Assembly (NCBI GenBank): GCA_934590505.1
Contig: CAKTPC010000083.1
Coordinates: 1 to 8,455, forward strand
Reading direction: 5' to 3'
DNA from: an uncultured Oscillospiraceae bacterium
GTDB lineage: Bacteria > Bacillota > Clostridia > Oscillospirales > Oscillospiraceae
Length of the DNA: 8,455 nt
Shown here piece after piece: positions 1-6,149 of this stretch. Below the pieces are notes generated by a model. The model was not told the origin of the DNA. It did no database searches and was given only the letters and a program-made list of their open reading frames with translations. The first letter of the stretch is position 1. Every line of letters begins with the position of its first letter. The position numbers were made by a program, and so were the translations under genes.

Positions 1-60
1 CCTTTCCGCCCGCTGCCGGGACACAGGGTATAGTAACATTTTGAAAGGGGTATAACACCT

Positions 61-327
61 ATGATCACCAAAGAAGTCAAGACCCAGGTCATCGCCGACA
101 ACGCCACCCATGAGGGCGACACCGGTTCTCCCGAAGTCCAGATTGCTATCCTCTCCCAGCGTATCCGTGAGCTGACCGAGCACCTCAAGAATCATCCCAA
201 TGACGACCACAGCCGTCTGGGCATGTACAAGATGGTCGGTAAGCGCCGCCGTCTGCTGGACTACCTTGCCAAGAAGGATATCGAGCGCTACCGCGCTATC
301 ATTGCAAAGCTGGGCATCCGTAAGTAA
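61..327 (+). CDS. rpsO: 30S ribosomal protein S15
   Basis: Ribosomal protein S15 is a primary 16S rRNA-binding protein of the small-subunit platform. The 88-residue product is the normal family length (about 89). It carries the conserved DTGSPEVQIA segment at residues 20-29, the DDHSR rRNA-contact segment at 47-51, and the basic C-terminal half with KMVGKRRRLLDYL and the terminal ERYRAIIAKLGIRK. ATG at 61 is preceded by an AAAGGGG ribosome binding site at 44-50, 10 nt away. Only 60 nt of upstream sequence is present. It contains a TATAGT hexamer at 29-34 but no matching -35 box, so promoter and any S15 autoregulatory leader cannot be judged. A strong terminator follows, then pnp, which is the same rpsO-pnp order as in many bacteria. 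Confidence 0.98.
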   Translation: MITKEVKTQVIADNATHEGDTGSPEVQIAILSQRIRELTEHLKNHPNDDHSRLGMYKMVGKRRRLLDYLAKKDIERYRAIIAKLGIRK

Positions 328-367
328 GCTTCAGCTCTGCGCACCGAGGTTTATGAAGTTTTTCACT

Positions 368-404
368 GCATGGAGACAATTGAATATTGTCTCCATGCTT
401 TTTT
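368..404 (+). terminator. Intrinsic terminator after rpsO
   Basis: A perfect 13-bp stem (368-380 with 386-398) closes a 5-nt loop and is followed directly by six T residues (399-404). It lies 40 nt after the rpsO stop and should end or attenuate rpsO transcription. Full termination here would require pnp to have its own promoter; partial read-through would make a dicistronic rpsO-pnp mRNA. Confidence 0.93.
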
Positions 405-414
405 AAGCCCCGGC

Positions 415-420
415 TATAAC
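415..420 (+). promoter_or_regulatory. Weak candidate -10 box for pnp
   Basis: TATAAC sits between the rpsO terminator and the pnp leader hairpin. No convincing -35 box lies at the right distance, because that position falls in the terminator stem. If used, transcription would start near 427, placing the long hairpin (430-507) at the extreme 5' end of the pnp mRNA. The separate pnp promoter is inferred from the position of the terminator, not from a strong consensus match. Confidence 0.25.
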
Positions 421-429
421 GTAAACTAT

Positions 430-507
430 GTGCTTTCCGGTAGCTTAGTATTTGAAGAAGCGCCGCCGTGCGCGGCCTTTCTTCAAGTGCTAAGTGTCGG
501 AAAGTGC
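430..507 (+). promoter_or_regulatory. Long RNA hairpin in pnp leader
   Basis: A 78-nt inverted repeat folds into one long hairpin: 430-442 pairs with 495-507, 444-460 with 478-494, and 462-466 with 472-476 around a 5-nt loop. That is about 35 base pairs including several G-U pairs, broken only by a bulged G at 443 and a C-C mismatch (461/477). No U tract follows, so it is not a terminator. It ends 9 nt before the pnp ribosome binding site. In Escherichia coli a long stem-loop in the pnp leader is cut by RNase III, which lets PNPase repress its own mRNA. The same design here is inferred from structure and position, not shown. Confidence 0.8.
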
Positions 508-529
508 AGGAAATATAAGGAGAAAGCAA

Positions 530-2668
530 ATGATAATCACCCATAAGGAATTCCCGAACTACAAGAAGTACGAGATCATGTACGAAGGCCGCCCCCTGTC
601 CATGGAAGTCGGCAAGCTCGCAGAGCTATGCAATTCCGCAGTCCTCGTAAAGTACGGTGAGACCACCGTCCTCGTCACCTGCACCGCCTCCGCCCGCCCG
701 AAGGACGGCATCGATTACTTCCCCCTCTCCGTGGACTTCAATGAGAAGCTCTACGCCGTCGGCCGCATCCCCGGCAGCTTCATGCGCCGTGAGGGCAAGC
801 CCAGCCTGCCCGCAGTCCTGGCTTCCCGCCTGATCGACCGTCCCATGCGTCCGCTCTTCCCGACCGATCTTCGCAATGACGTCGTCATCGCATGCGAGGT
901 CCTGAGCGTTGACCGTGACTGCTCTCCCGAGATCACCGCAATGATCGGCGCTTCCGCCGCAGTCTCTATCTCCGATGTTCCCTTCAACGGCCCCATCGCC
1001 GGCATCGTCCTCGGCTGGGACGGCGAGAAGTATCTCTTCAACCCCACCAAGGAACAGCGCGACAACGGCAACCGCATGATCACCACCATCGCCGCCACCC
1101 ATAAAAAGATCGTCATGATCGAGTCCGAGGCCGATCAGGTCCCCGAGGACGTCATGTACGAGGGCATCGTTCAGGCCCATGAGCACCTCCAGCCCGTTCT
1201 TGACCTCATCGATAAGATGGTCGATGAGATCGGCAAGCCTAAGTTCGAGTATGAGCACGCCTCCTTTGACGATGTTCTCTTTGAGAAGCTCGTCAGCAAC
1301 GAGTTCGAGTCCATGGAATACTGCATGGATACCCCGGACAAGAACGTCCGCGAAGCACGCGTCAACGACTGGATCACCATGGTCGAGGAAAAGTACGGCG
1401 ATGAGCATCCCGACATGATGAACTACATGGACGAGATCCTTTACAAGCTCCAGAAGAAGGTCGTCAAGAAGTGGCTGCTCGCTGGCAAGCGCGTTGACGG
1501 ACGCAAGATGAACGAGATCCGTCCTCTTGCCGCCGAAGTCGGTGTTCTTCCCGTTGTCCACGGCTCCGGTCTCTTCACCCGCGGCCAGACTCAGGTGCTC
1601 TCCATCGCCACTCTCTCCACGCTTACCGACGCCCAGAAGCTCGACACCATCTGGGAAGAGGACACCAAGCGCTTCATGCACCACTACAATATGCCCTCCT
1701 ACTCCACCGGCGAAGCCCGTGCCAGCCGCTCCACCAACAGACGTGAATACGGCCACGGCGCACTGGTCGAGAAGGCTCTCGAGGCTGTCATCCCCGAGGT
1801 CGAGGATTTCCCCTACGCCATCCGCGTAGTCTCCGAGGTTCTCTCCTCCAACGGCTCCACCTCTCAGGGCTCCATCTGCGGCACCACCCTCGCCCTCATG
1901 GACGCCGGCGTGCCCCTCAAGGCTCCCGTTGCCGGTATCTCCTGCGGTCTGATCCAGGACGGCGATGACTTCACCACGTTCATCGACATTCAGGGCGTTG
2001 AGGACTTCCACGGCGAGATGGACTTCAAGGTTGCCGGCACCAAGGCCGGTATCACTGCCATCCAGATGGACCTCAAAAACGACGGCCTCAAGCACGAAAT
2101 CGTCAAGAACGCCTTTGAGATCACCAAGGAAGCCCGTTACCAGATCCTTGACGAGGTCATGCTCAAGGCTATCCCCGCACCGCGCAAGGAGCTTGCAAAG
2201 TCCGCTCCCAAGATGATCCAGATGAAGATCAACCCCGACAAGATCCGTGAGGTCATCGGCTCCGGCGGCAAGGTCATCCAGAAGATCACCGCTGACACCG
2301 GCTGCAAGATCGACATCAGCGACGACGGCACCATCTTCATCGCCAGTACCGATATCGACGCCTGCCGCGTTGCCCGCAAGACCATTGAGGACATCGTCTT
2401 TGAGCCCATCGTCGGCGCGCTGTACTTCGGCGAAGTCAAGCGCATCATCTCGAACCTCGGCGCGTTCATCGAGCTCGCCCCCGGCAAGGACGCGATGTGC
2501 CACATCAAGGACCTTGAGTTCAAGCGCACCGAGAAGGTCGAGGACGTTCTCAACATCGGTGACAAGACCTGGGTCAAGTTTACCGGCATTGACGAGAAGG
2601 GCCGCTGGAATATCTCCCGCAAGGAAGCCATCAAGGAGCTTGGCGAGGACAAGGTCAACACCAAGTGA
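530..2668 (+). CDS. pnp: Polyribonucleotide nucleotidyltransferase (PNPase)
   Basis: PNPase is a trimeric, cytoplasmic 3'-to-5' exoribonuclease that uses phosphate to release nucleoside diphosphates; it drives mRNA decay and can add 3' tails. The 712-residue product matches the usual length (711 in E. coli). Domain order: first RNase PH domain (about 10-140, with FMRREGKP at 84-91), helical linker, second RNase PH domain (from about 322, with HGSGLFTRGQTQ at 344-355), KH domain with GSGG at 577-580, and S1 domain from about 628. Catalytic features of the second PH domain are intact: the phosphate-binding SSNGSTS at 439-445 and the D492/D498/K500 set corresponding to E. coli D486/D492/K494. 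ATG at 530 is chosen because AAGGAGA (517-523) lies 6 nt upstream; a GTG at 494 in the same frame lies inside the leader hairpin. Codons are strongly biased to C-ending forms with only one ATA, consistent with high expression. Confidence 0.98.
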   Translation: MIITHKEFPNYKKYEIMYEGRPLSMEVGKLAELCNSAVLVKYGETTVLVTCTASARPKDGIDYFPLSVDFNEKLYAVGRIPGSFMRREGKPSLPAVLASRLIDRPMRPLFPTDLRNDVVIACEVLSVDRDCSPEITAMIGASAAVSISDVPFNGPIAGIVLGWDGEKYLFNPTKEQRDNGNRMITTIAATHKKIVMIESEADQVPEDVMYEGIVQAHEHLQPVLDLIDKMVDEIGKPKFEYEHASFDDVLFEKLVSNEFESMEYCMDTPDKNVREARVNDWITMVEEKYGDEHPDMMNYMDEILYKLQKKVVKKWLLAGKRVDGRKMNEIRPLAAEVGVLPVVHGSGLFTRGQTQVLSIATLSTLTDAQKLDTIWEEDTKRFMHHYNMPSYSTGEARASRSTNRREYGHGALVEKALEAVIPEVEDFPYAIRVVSEVLSSNGSTSQGSICGTTLALMDAGVPLKAPVAGISCGLIQDGDDFTTFIDIQGVEDFHGEMDFKVAGTKAGITAIQMDLKNDGLKHEIVKNAFEITKEARYQILDEVMLKAIPAPRKELAKSAPKMIQMKINPDKIREVIGSGGKVIQKITADTGCKIDISDDGTIFIASTDIDACRVARKTIEDIVFEPIVGALYFGEVKRIISNLGAFIELAPGKDAMCHIKDLEFKRTEKVEDVLNIGDKTWVKFTGIDEKGRWNISRKEAIKELGEDKVNTK

Positions 2669-2693
2669 TCTGAGCCACAAGAACAAAGAAATA

Positions 2694-2735
2694 AAACCCC
2701 ACCCTGCCGTTCCTTCAAACGGCAGGGTGGGGTTT
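2694..2735 (+). terminator. Strong hairpin after pnp, probable terminator
   Basis: A perfect 18-bp GC-rich stem (2694-2711 with 2718-2735) closes a 6-nt loop, 25 nt after the pnp stop. On the + strand only three T residues, themselves part of the stem, follow the GC core. On the - strand the stem is followed by TTTTATTT, a better U tract. It is therefore most likely the end of pnp mRNA or a 3' stabilising hairpin, possibly bidirectional. Confidence 0.75.
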
Positions 2736-2806
2736 GGCAGTTCTGCGTCAATACCCTCGATTGGCAAGGACACACGGTTTTGGCAGAGCATAACAAAGTG
2801 CTGACC

Positions 2807-2834
2807 CTTTCGTCAAAACGGCGAAAGCCTTTTT
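2807..2834 (+). terminator. Second candidate terminator upstream of moaA
   Basis: An 8-bp stem (2807-2814 with 2820-2827, one G-U pair) with a 5-nt loop is followed by CC and five T residues (2830-2834). It has the shape of a modest intrinsic terminator and could catch transcripts that pass the pnp hairpin. It lies upstream of the moa promoter, so it would not attenuate moaA from that promoter. Confidence 0.45.
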
Positions 2835-2849
2835 CCTGCCACTTTTGTG

Positions 2850-2877
2850 TTGCGTCAGCGCGCAAATGGTATATAAT
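2850..2877 (+). promoter_or_regulatory. Sigma-A-type promoter for the moa operon
   Basis: TTGCGT at 2850-2855 and a perfect TATAAT at 2872-2877 are separated by 16 nt. Transcription would start near 2884, giving a leader of about 52 nt. The leader carries a short 5-bp hairpin (2904-2908 with 2914-2918) just before the AAGGGG ribosome binding site. The leader is too short for a molybdenum-cofactor riboswitch. Confidence 0.65.
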
Positions 2878-2935
2878 TATTCGCATATTGAGATAAGTCG
2901 CGAGGAGCACACAGCTCCGCAAGGGGATATAAACG

Positions 2936-3907
2936 ATGTTAGACCAATACGGGCGCAGTATAGATTACCTGCGCATATCCGTTACCGACCGGTGCAACCT
3001 GCGCTGCCGCTACTGCATGCCTGAGCCCGTAGACGCCGTGCGGCATGATGATATTCTCCGCTATGAGGAGATACTGCGTATCTGCCGCGCCGCCATAGAG
3101 CTCAGGATAACGAAGTTCAAGGTCACGGGCGGGGAGCCGCTTGTGCGCGCGGGCTGTGCTGAGTTCATCGCTGAACTGAAAAAGCAGCCCGGAACAGAGC
3201 AGGTCACGCTGACGACAAACGGCCTGCTGCTGGAAAAGAATCTTGATGCGCTGACTGCTGCGGGACTTGACGGCGTGAACATCAGCCTTGATACAACGGA
3301 TAACGCGCGCTTCCAGCGCATAACCGGGTACACCGGCGACGGGGCAGACACGCTCCTGCGCGTTCTCAAAGAGTGCTGCGCCAAAGGACTTAAAACAAAG
3401 ATAAATGCCGTGATGCTCGAGGAGACGGAAGCTGACGCTCCCGCGCTCGCCGCCATCGCTTCGATTCTTCCCGTGGATGTGCGCTTTATAGAGCTGATGC
3501 CCATAGGTTTTGGTACTGCGATGAAGCGCGTTTCCCCGGAGGAAATACTCGCCGCGCTGAAAGAGCGCTGGCATGACCTTGCCCCAACGAATGAAAGGCG
3601 CGGCAACGGCCCCGCGCATTATTATAAGAGCGCGGCGCTCCTCGGCAGGATAGGCTTCATCGATGCGGTGAGCCACAAGTTCTGCGCCGAGTGCAACCGT
3701 GTGCGCCTGACGAGCACCGGCCAGCTCAAGCCATGCCTCTGCTATGCCGACTCCGCCGACCTGCGCGCGCTCATCCGCGGCGGGTGCACAGACGAGGAAC
3801 TGAAAGAAGCGCTGAGACTTGCCGTATACGCGAAGCCCCGCGCGCACTGCTTCGATACAAACGCCATCATCACTGAAAAGCATGCGATGAGCCAGATAGG
3901 AGGATAA
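2936..3907 (+). CDS. moaA: GTP 3',8-cyclase MoaA
   Basis: MoaA is a cytoplasmic radical-SAM enzyme that converts GTP to 3',8-cyclo-GTP, the first step of molybdenum cofactor synthesis. The 323-residue product is close to the E. coli length (329). The N-terminal radical-SAM cluster ligands are C20, C24 and C27 (CNLRCRYC), followed by the SAM-binding GGEP at 65-68. The C-terminal cluster that binds GTP has the family spacing C250-x2-C253-x13-C267, with the RVR segment at 255-257. The protein ends in the conserved di-glycine (IGG), so it looks complete and active. AAGGGG at 2921-2926 lies 9 nt before the ATG. It is first in a three-gene operon; the next gene starts 4 nt after its stop, with its ribosome binding site inside the moaA 3' end. 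ATA is used for 12 of about 22 isoleucines, unlike pnp. Confidence 0.97.
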   Translation: MLDQYGRSIDYLRISVTDRCNLRCRYCMPEPVDAVRHDDILRYEEILRICRAAIELRITKFKVTGGEPLVRAGCAEFIAELKKQPGTEQVTLTTNGLLLEKNLDALTAAGLDGVNISLDTTDNARFQRITGYTGDGADTLLRVLKECCAKGLKTKINAVMLEETEADAPALAAIASILPVDVRFIELMPIGFGTAMKRVSPEEILAALKERWHDLAPTNERRGNGPAHYYKSAALLGRIGFIDAVSHKFCAECNRVRLTSTGQLKPCLCYADSADLRALIRGGCTDEELKEALRLAVYAKPRAHCFDTNAIITEKHAMSQIGG

Positions 3908-3911
3908 GACC

Positions 3912-4742
3912 ATGGGAAAGGTAATAGCGGTCTGCACGAGCGACCGCAAGGGAATACAGAAGAAGGACGTCGGCACCGCGCACTTCTCAGCCGAATGGGG
4001 CATTGACGGCGATGCGCACGCCGGCAAGTGGCACCGGCAGATAAGCCTTCTGAGTGCGGACAAGATAGAGGCGTTCAATAAGCGCGGGGCAAACGTCATC
4101 CCGGGCGCGTTCGGGGAAAACCTCGTCGTGGAGGGCTTTGACTTCCGCGCACTGCCTGTCGGGACGCTCCTGCGCTGCAATGATGTGCTGCTGGAGATGA
4201 CGCAGATAGGCAAGGAGTGCCACAGCCACTGTGAGATATACAAGAAAATGGGCGATTGCATCATGCCGCGCGAGGGCGTTTTCGCCCGCGTTCTTGAACC
4301 GGGTACGATCTCCGTCGGGGACGAAATGACTATCGTCCCGCGCGAGGGGCATTTTCCGTGGCAGGCGGCGGTCATCACGCTCAGCGACAAGGGCGCGGCG
4401 GGCGAGCGCAAGGATGAGAGCGGCCCCGCGATAGCACAGCGTCTGCGCGATGCGGGCTACGCGGTCGTTGAGGAGGTGCTCATCCCCGATGATGAGCGCA
4501 TTCTCAAGCAGCAACTCATGCGCCTGTGCGACCAGCGCCAGCTCGACCTTATCCTCACGACCGGCGGCACCGGCAGTGCCGCGCAGGAGGCAATTCGCGC
4601 CGCCGCGGATAAGGCTGCTCCCAGTATCACGGCGTCCGCCGTCCGCGGCAAGACGCTCATTATCGGCAGCCCGGAGGAGCGCATGGATGCGCTCATGGAC
4701 TCCGCCCCACAGGTAATGGAGAGCCTGAGAAACGGCAGATGA
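3912..4742 (+). CDS. MOSC domain-MogA/MoaB-like fusion protein
   Basis: The 276-residue protein joins two molybdenum-cofactor domains. Residues 1 to about 140 form a MOSC domain with GIDGDAHAGKWHRQ, GAFGENLVVEG, and a Cys-rich GKECHSHCEIYKKMGDC segment followed by MPREGVF. MOSC domains are linked to sulfur transfer and handling of Moco. From about 150 a MogA/MoaB-like domain begins: AVITLSDKGAAGERKDESGP (153-172) and TTGGTG (216-221) are the expected pterin-binding motifs. MogA normally adenylylates molybdopterin. Here the stretch between GGTG and RGKTLII (245-251) is only 23 residues, by eye about half the usual length, and the conserved RDxTPEA motif after GGTG is absent. Reading other frames does not restore it. 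The domain may therefore be non-catalytic or divergent. AGGAGG (3898-3903) lies 8 nt upstream of the ATG. The gene is translationally coupled to moaA and moaC. Confidence 0.88.
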   Translation: MGKVIAVCTSDRKGIQKKDVGTAHFSAEWGIDGDAHAGKWHRQISLLSADKIEAFNKRGANVIPGAFGENLVVEGFDFRALPVGTLLRCNDVLLEMTQIGKECHSHCEIYKKMGDCIMPREGVFARVLEPGTISVGDEMTIVPREGHFPWQAAVITLSDKGAAGERKDESGPAIAQRLRDAGYAVVEEVLIPDDERILKQQLMRLCDQRQLDLILTTGGTGSAAQEAIRAAADKAAPSITASAVRGKTLIIGSPEERMDALMDSAPQVMESLRNGR

Positions 4743-4755
4743 GGAGGTAAGACCC

Positions 4756-5238
4756 GTGCAGGATTTCACACACTTTAACGATCAGGGCAGGGCAAAGATG
4801 GTCGACGTCGGCGATAAACCGGCGACCGTGCGCACCGCCGTCGCCGAGGGGCGCGTGACGGTCAACGAGAACACCTTCGCGCTCATCAAAAACGGCGGCA
4901 TGAAAAAGGGCGACGTTCTTGCCGTGGCGCAGGTCGCAGGCATAATGGCCGCAAAGCACACGCCGGATATCATCCCGATGTGCCACCCCGTTCTCATAGA
5001 CGGTATCGATATTTCGCTCACGCTGGACGAAGCGCGTCTCTCCGTGGAGATAACCGCGTCGGTCTCCTGCGCCGGGCACACCGGCGTTGAGATGGAGGCG
5101 CTGACGGCGGTAAGCGCCGCCGCGCTCACAGTGTACGACATGTGCAAGGCCGTGCAGAAGGACATTCTCCTCTCCGACATTCACCTGCTGGAAAAGACCG
5201 GCGGCGTACATGGCGACTATTCATATGCAGAGAAATAA
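4756..5238 (+). CDS. moaC: Cyclic pyranopterin monophosphate synthase MoaC
   Basis: MoaC converts the MoaA product 3',8-cyclo-GTP to cyclic pyranopterin monophosphate, completing the first stage of molybdenum cofactor synthesis. The 160-residue protein is the normal length. It starts with FTHFND and MVDVGDK, and keeps KGDVLAVAQVAGIMAAK, CHPV (H77), HTGVEMEALTAV (E112, M113, E114), YDMCKA (D128, K131) and K147TGG. These active-site residues fall at the same numbers as in E. coli MoaC. The start is GTG at 4756, chosen because a perfect AGGAGGT (4742-4748) overlaps the stop of the upstream gene and lies 7 nt away. Only 13 nt separate it from the fusion gene, so the three genes form one operon. 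moaD, moaE and moeA are not in the window and must lie elsewhere. A bidirectional terminator follows. Confidence 0.97.
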   Translation: MQDFTHFNDQGRAKMVDVGDKPATVRTAVAEGRVTVNENTFALIKNGGMKKGDVLAVAQVAGIMAAKHTPDIIPMCHPVLIDGIDISLTLDEARLSVEITASVSCAGHTGVEMEALTAVSAAALTVYDMCKAVQKDILLSDIHLLEKTGGVHGDYSYAEK

Positions 5239-5253
5239 GGAACATTGTAAAAA

Positions 5254-5290
5254 TTTAAAAGCTGGCACTTATAAAGTGCCAGCTTTTAAA
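5254..5290. terminator. Bidirectional terminator between moaC and tetR
   Basis: A 17-bp perfect stem (5254-5270 with 5274-5290) has a 3-nt loop. The GC core is flanked by AAAA on the left and TTTT on the right, so both strands give a stem ending in a U tract. It lies 15 nt after moaC and 21 nt past the end of the converging tetR gene, so it should terminate both. Confidence 0.92.
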
Positions 5291-5311
5291 ATATTCCGAC
5301 GGCAGTCCGCA

Positions 5312-5917
5312 TCACAGCGCGGCGCGCTGCTTCGGGGACATGCGGTACTGCGGCTTCACATGATACGCCACCTCGGCGTACTGCCGTGCGCGCTCACGCA
5401 GGCAGAAATTGCCGTTCTGGCTGCACCAGACATACAGCTCGTGAATTATCAGATCCGTCGCAATGCGCGACAGCAGCTCCGGCGGCTCCTCAGTCTCAAT
5501 GATGCCGGACTTCGCACAGTTTTTGGCGAGCGTCGCAAACAGATCGTCCAACGCGTGGACGGCCTCGCGTATGCCCTGCGGGGACTCAAACTGCATGATA
5601 AACAGCGTGCTCGTAAGCTTCGGCCCAAAGTCGAGCGCTATCGCAATGAACCGGTCAAACAGCTGCCATATACGCTCAAAGTCGTTCTCCGCGTCCGCAA
5701 ACTTCCGGAAACTCTCCTCGTCGTTCTGCTGGGGCTTCGCGACGACGTAATCCAGAATGCTGCGCTTGCCCTTGAACAAGGTATAGAAAACCGAGCGCGA
5801 AACGTGCGCCGCCTCACATATTTCGTTGACGCTGACATTGTTGTAGCCCTCGGATTTGAACAGCCCTATCGCGCATTTTGCAATGCTTTCCTTGAGCCGG
5901 TGCGACGAATCCTGCAC
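5312..5917 (-). CDS. TetR-family transcriptional regulator
   Basis: A 201-residue TetR/AcrR-type regulator. The N-terminal DNA-binding domain is clear: a first helix around 8-23 (LKESIAKCAIGLFKSE), then GYNNVSVNEICEAAHVSR and SVFYTLFKGKRSIL, with the helix-turn-helix at about 28-48. Residues from about 55 on form the variable helical ligand-binding and dimerisation domain, so the inducer cannot be named. The start is GTG; GAAAGGGG (5926-5933) lies 8 nt upstream on the - strand, and no better start exists. It is transcribed divergently from the flavoprotein gene at 6150 and converges on moaC. A good promoter overlapped by an inverted repeat lies just upstream, pointing to autoregulation. Control of the divergent gene is plausible from position only. 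Confidence 0.93.
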   Translation of the reverse strand: MQDSSHRLKESIAKCAIGLFKSEGYNNVSVNEICEAAHVSRSVFYTLFKGKRSILDYVVAKPQQNDEESFRKFADAENDFERIWQLFDRFIAIALDFGPKLTSTLFIMQFESPQGIREAVHALDDLFATLAKNCAKSGIIETEEPPELLSRIATDLIIHELYVWCSQNGNFCLRERARQYAEVAYHVKPQYRMSPKQRAAL

Positions 5918-5951
5918 GAAAAACGCCCCTTTCGCAACGTTCTGATTTCAA

Positions 5952-5973
5952 GGACATTTTACGATATTTGTCC
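5952..5973. promoter_or_regulatory. Candidate operator over the tetR promoter
   Basis: GGACA (5952-5956) and TGTCC (5969-5973) form perfect 5-bp arms around 12 nt, a 22-bp palindromic site. It covers the -10 box and most of the spacer of the tetR promoter. Size, symmetry and position fit a TetR-family operator used for autoregulation; no binding evidence exists. Confidence 0.5.
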
Positions 5974-5984
5974 GTAGAAGTCAA
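5956..5984 (-). promoter_or_regulatory. Sigma-A-type promoter for tetR
   Basis: On the - strand TTGACT (5984-5979) and TAAAAT (5961-5956) are separated by exactly 17 nt, each matching five of six consensus bases. Transcription would begin near 5950, giving a leader of about 33 nt before the GTG start of tetR. Confidence 0.75.
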
Positions 5985-6039
5985 CGAGCCGCCGGGATTG
6001 TTCTCAAATATTTTGCAGTTCTTTTGTGAGTTGTTCCAA

Positions 6040-6049
6040 AACAGCTGTT
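6040..6049. repeat. 10-bp perfect palindrome AACAGCTGTT
   Basis: AACAGCTGTT is a perfect palindrome directly beside, and sharing one base with, the larger inverted repeat at 6049-6076, just upstream of the -35 box of the flavoprotein gene. It may be an activator or repressor half of a composite site, or chance. Confidence 0.3.
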
Positions 6050-6076
6050 AACTTATTGACTATTTTCAACAAGTTA
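6049..6076. promoter_or_regulatory. Candidate operator over the flavoprotein promoter
   Basis: TAACTTATTG (6049-6058) and CAACAAGTTA (6067-6076) are inverted with nine of ten positions complementary and an 8-nt spacer. The repeat spans the -35 box and spacer of the + strand promoter at 6056-6084, where a bound dimer would block RNA polymerase. Its sequence differs from the GGACA repeat on the tetR promoter, so the two may bind different regulators. Confidence 0.5.
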
Positions 6077-6084
6077 GGTACGCT
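6056..6084 (+). promoter_or_regulatory. Candidate promoter for the flavoprotein gene
   Basis: TTGACT (6056-6061) is followed after 17 nt by TACGCT (6079-6084). The -35 is good and the -10 is weak (three of six). An alternative -10, TATAAA at 6095-6100, lacks a good -35. The leader would be 50-60 nt. A weak -10 would suit an activated or tightly regulated gene. Confidence 0.5.
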
Positions 6085-6149
6085 TAAACCCAGCTATAAA
6101 AATAACAAGCGCACCCCGTTTTTTATTCTATCAGGAGGCTTGAAAAGCT

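Noticed and set aside
430..507. pnp leader hairpin as a second terminator
   Set aside because: No T run follows the stem; the sequence continues into GTGCAGGAAATA and the ribosome binding site.
494..529. Upstream GTG start adding 12 residues to PNPase
   Set aside because: The codon lies inside the 3' arm of the leader hairpin without a suitable ribosome binding site, while ATG 530 has AAGGAGA 6 nt upstream and gives the normal family N-terminus.
626..2791. 721-codon open frame on the - strand opposite pnp
   Set aside because: It mirrors pnp, arises from its strong C/G third-position bias, has low-complexity Asp/Leu/Gly/Val-rich composition and no recognisable domain.
2878..2935. Molybdenum-cofactor riboswitch upstream of moaA
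   Set aside because: The leader after the predicted promoter is only about 52 nt with one 5-bp hairpin, too small for that riboswitch, and no matching conserved core was recognised upstream.
2939..4411. 490-codon open frame on the - strand opposite moaA and the fusion gene
   Set aside because: It spans two well-supported + strand genes whose motifs are intact; the antisense product shows no family features.
4560..4660. Frameshift causing the short MogA domain
   Set aside because: The other two frames here encode Arg/Ser/Pro-rich shadow sequence with no RDxTPEA motif, and the frame stays open with RGKTLII downstream, so the shortening looks genuine.
5210..5977. 255-codon + strand open frame over the tetR region
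   Set aside because: It runs through the bidirectional terminator and is antisense to a clear TetR protein with its own promoter and ribosome binding site.
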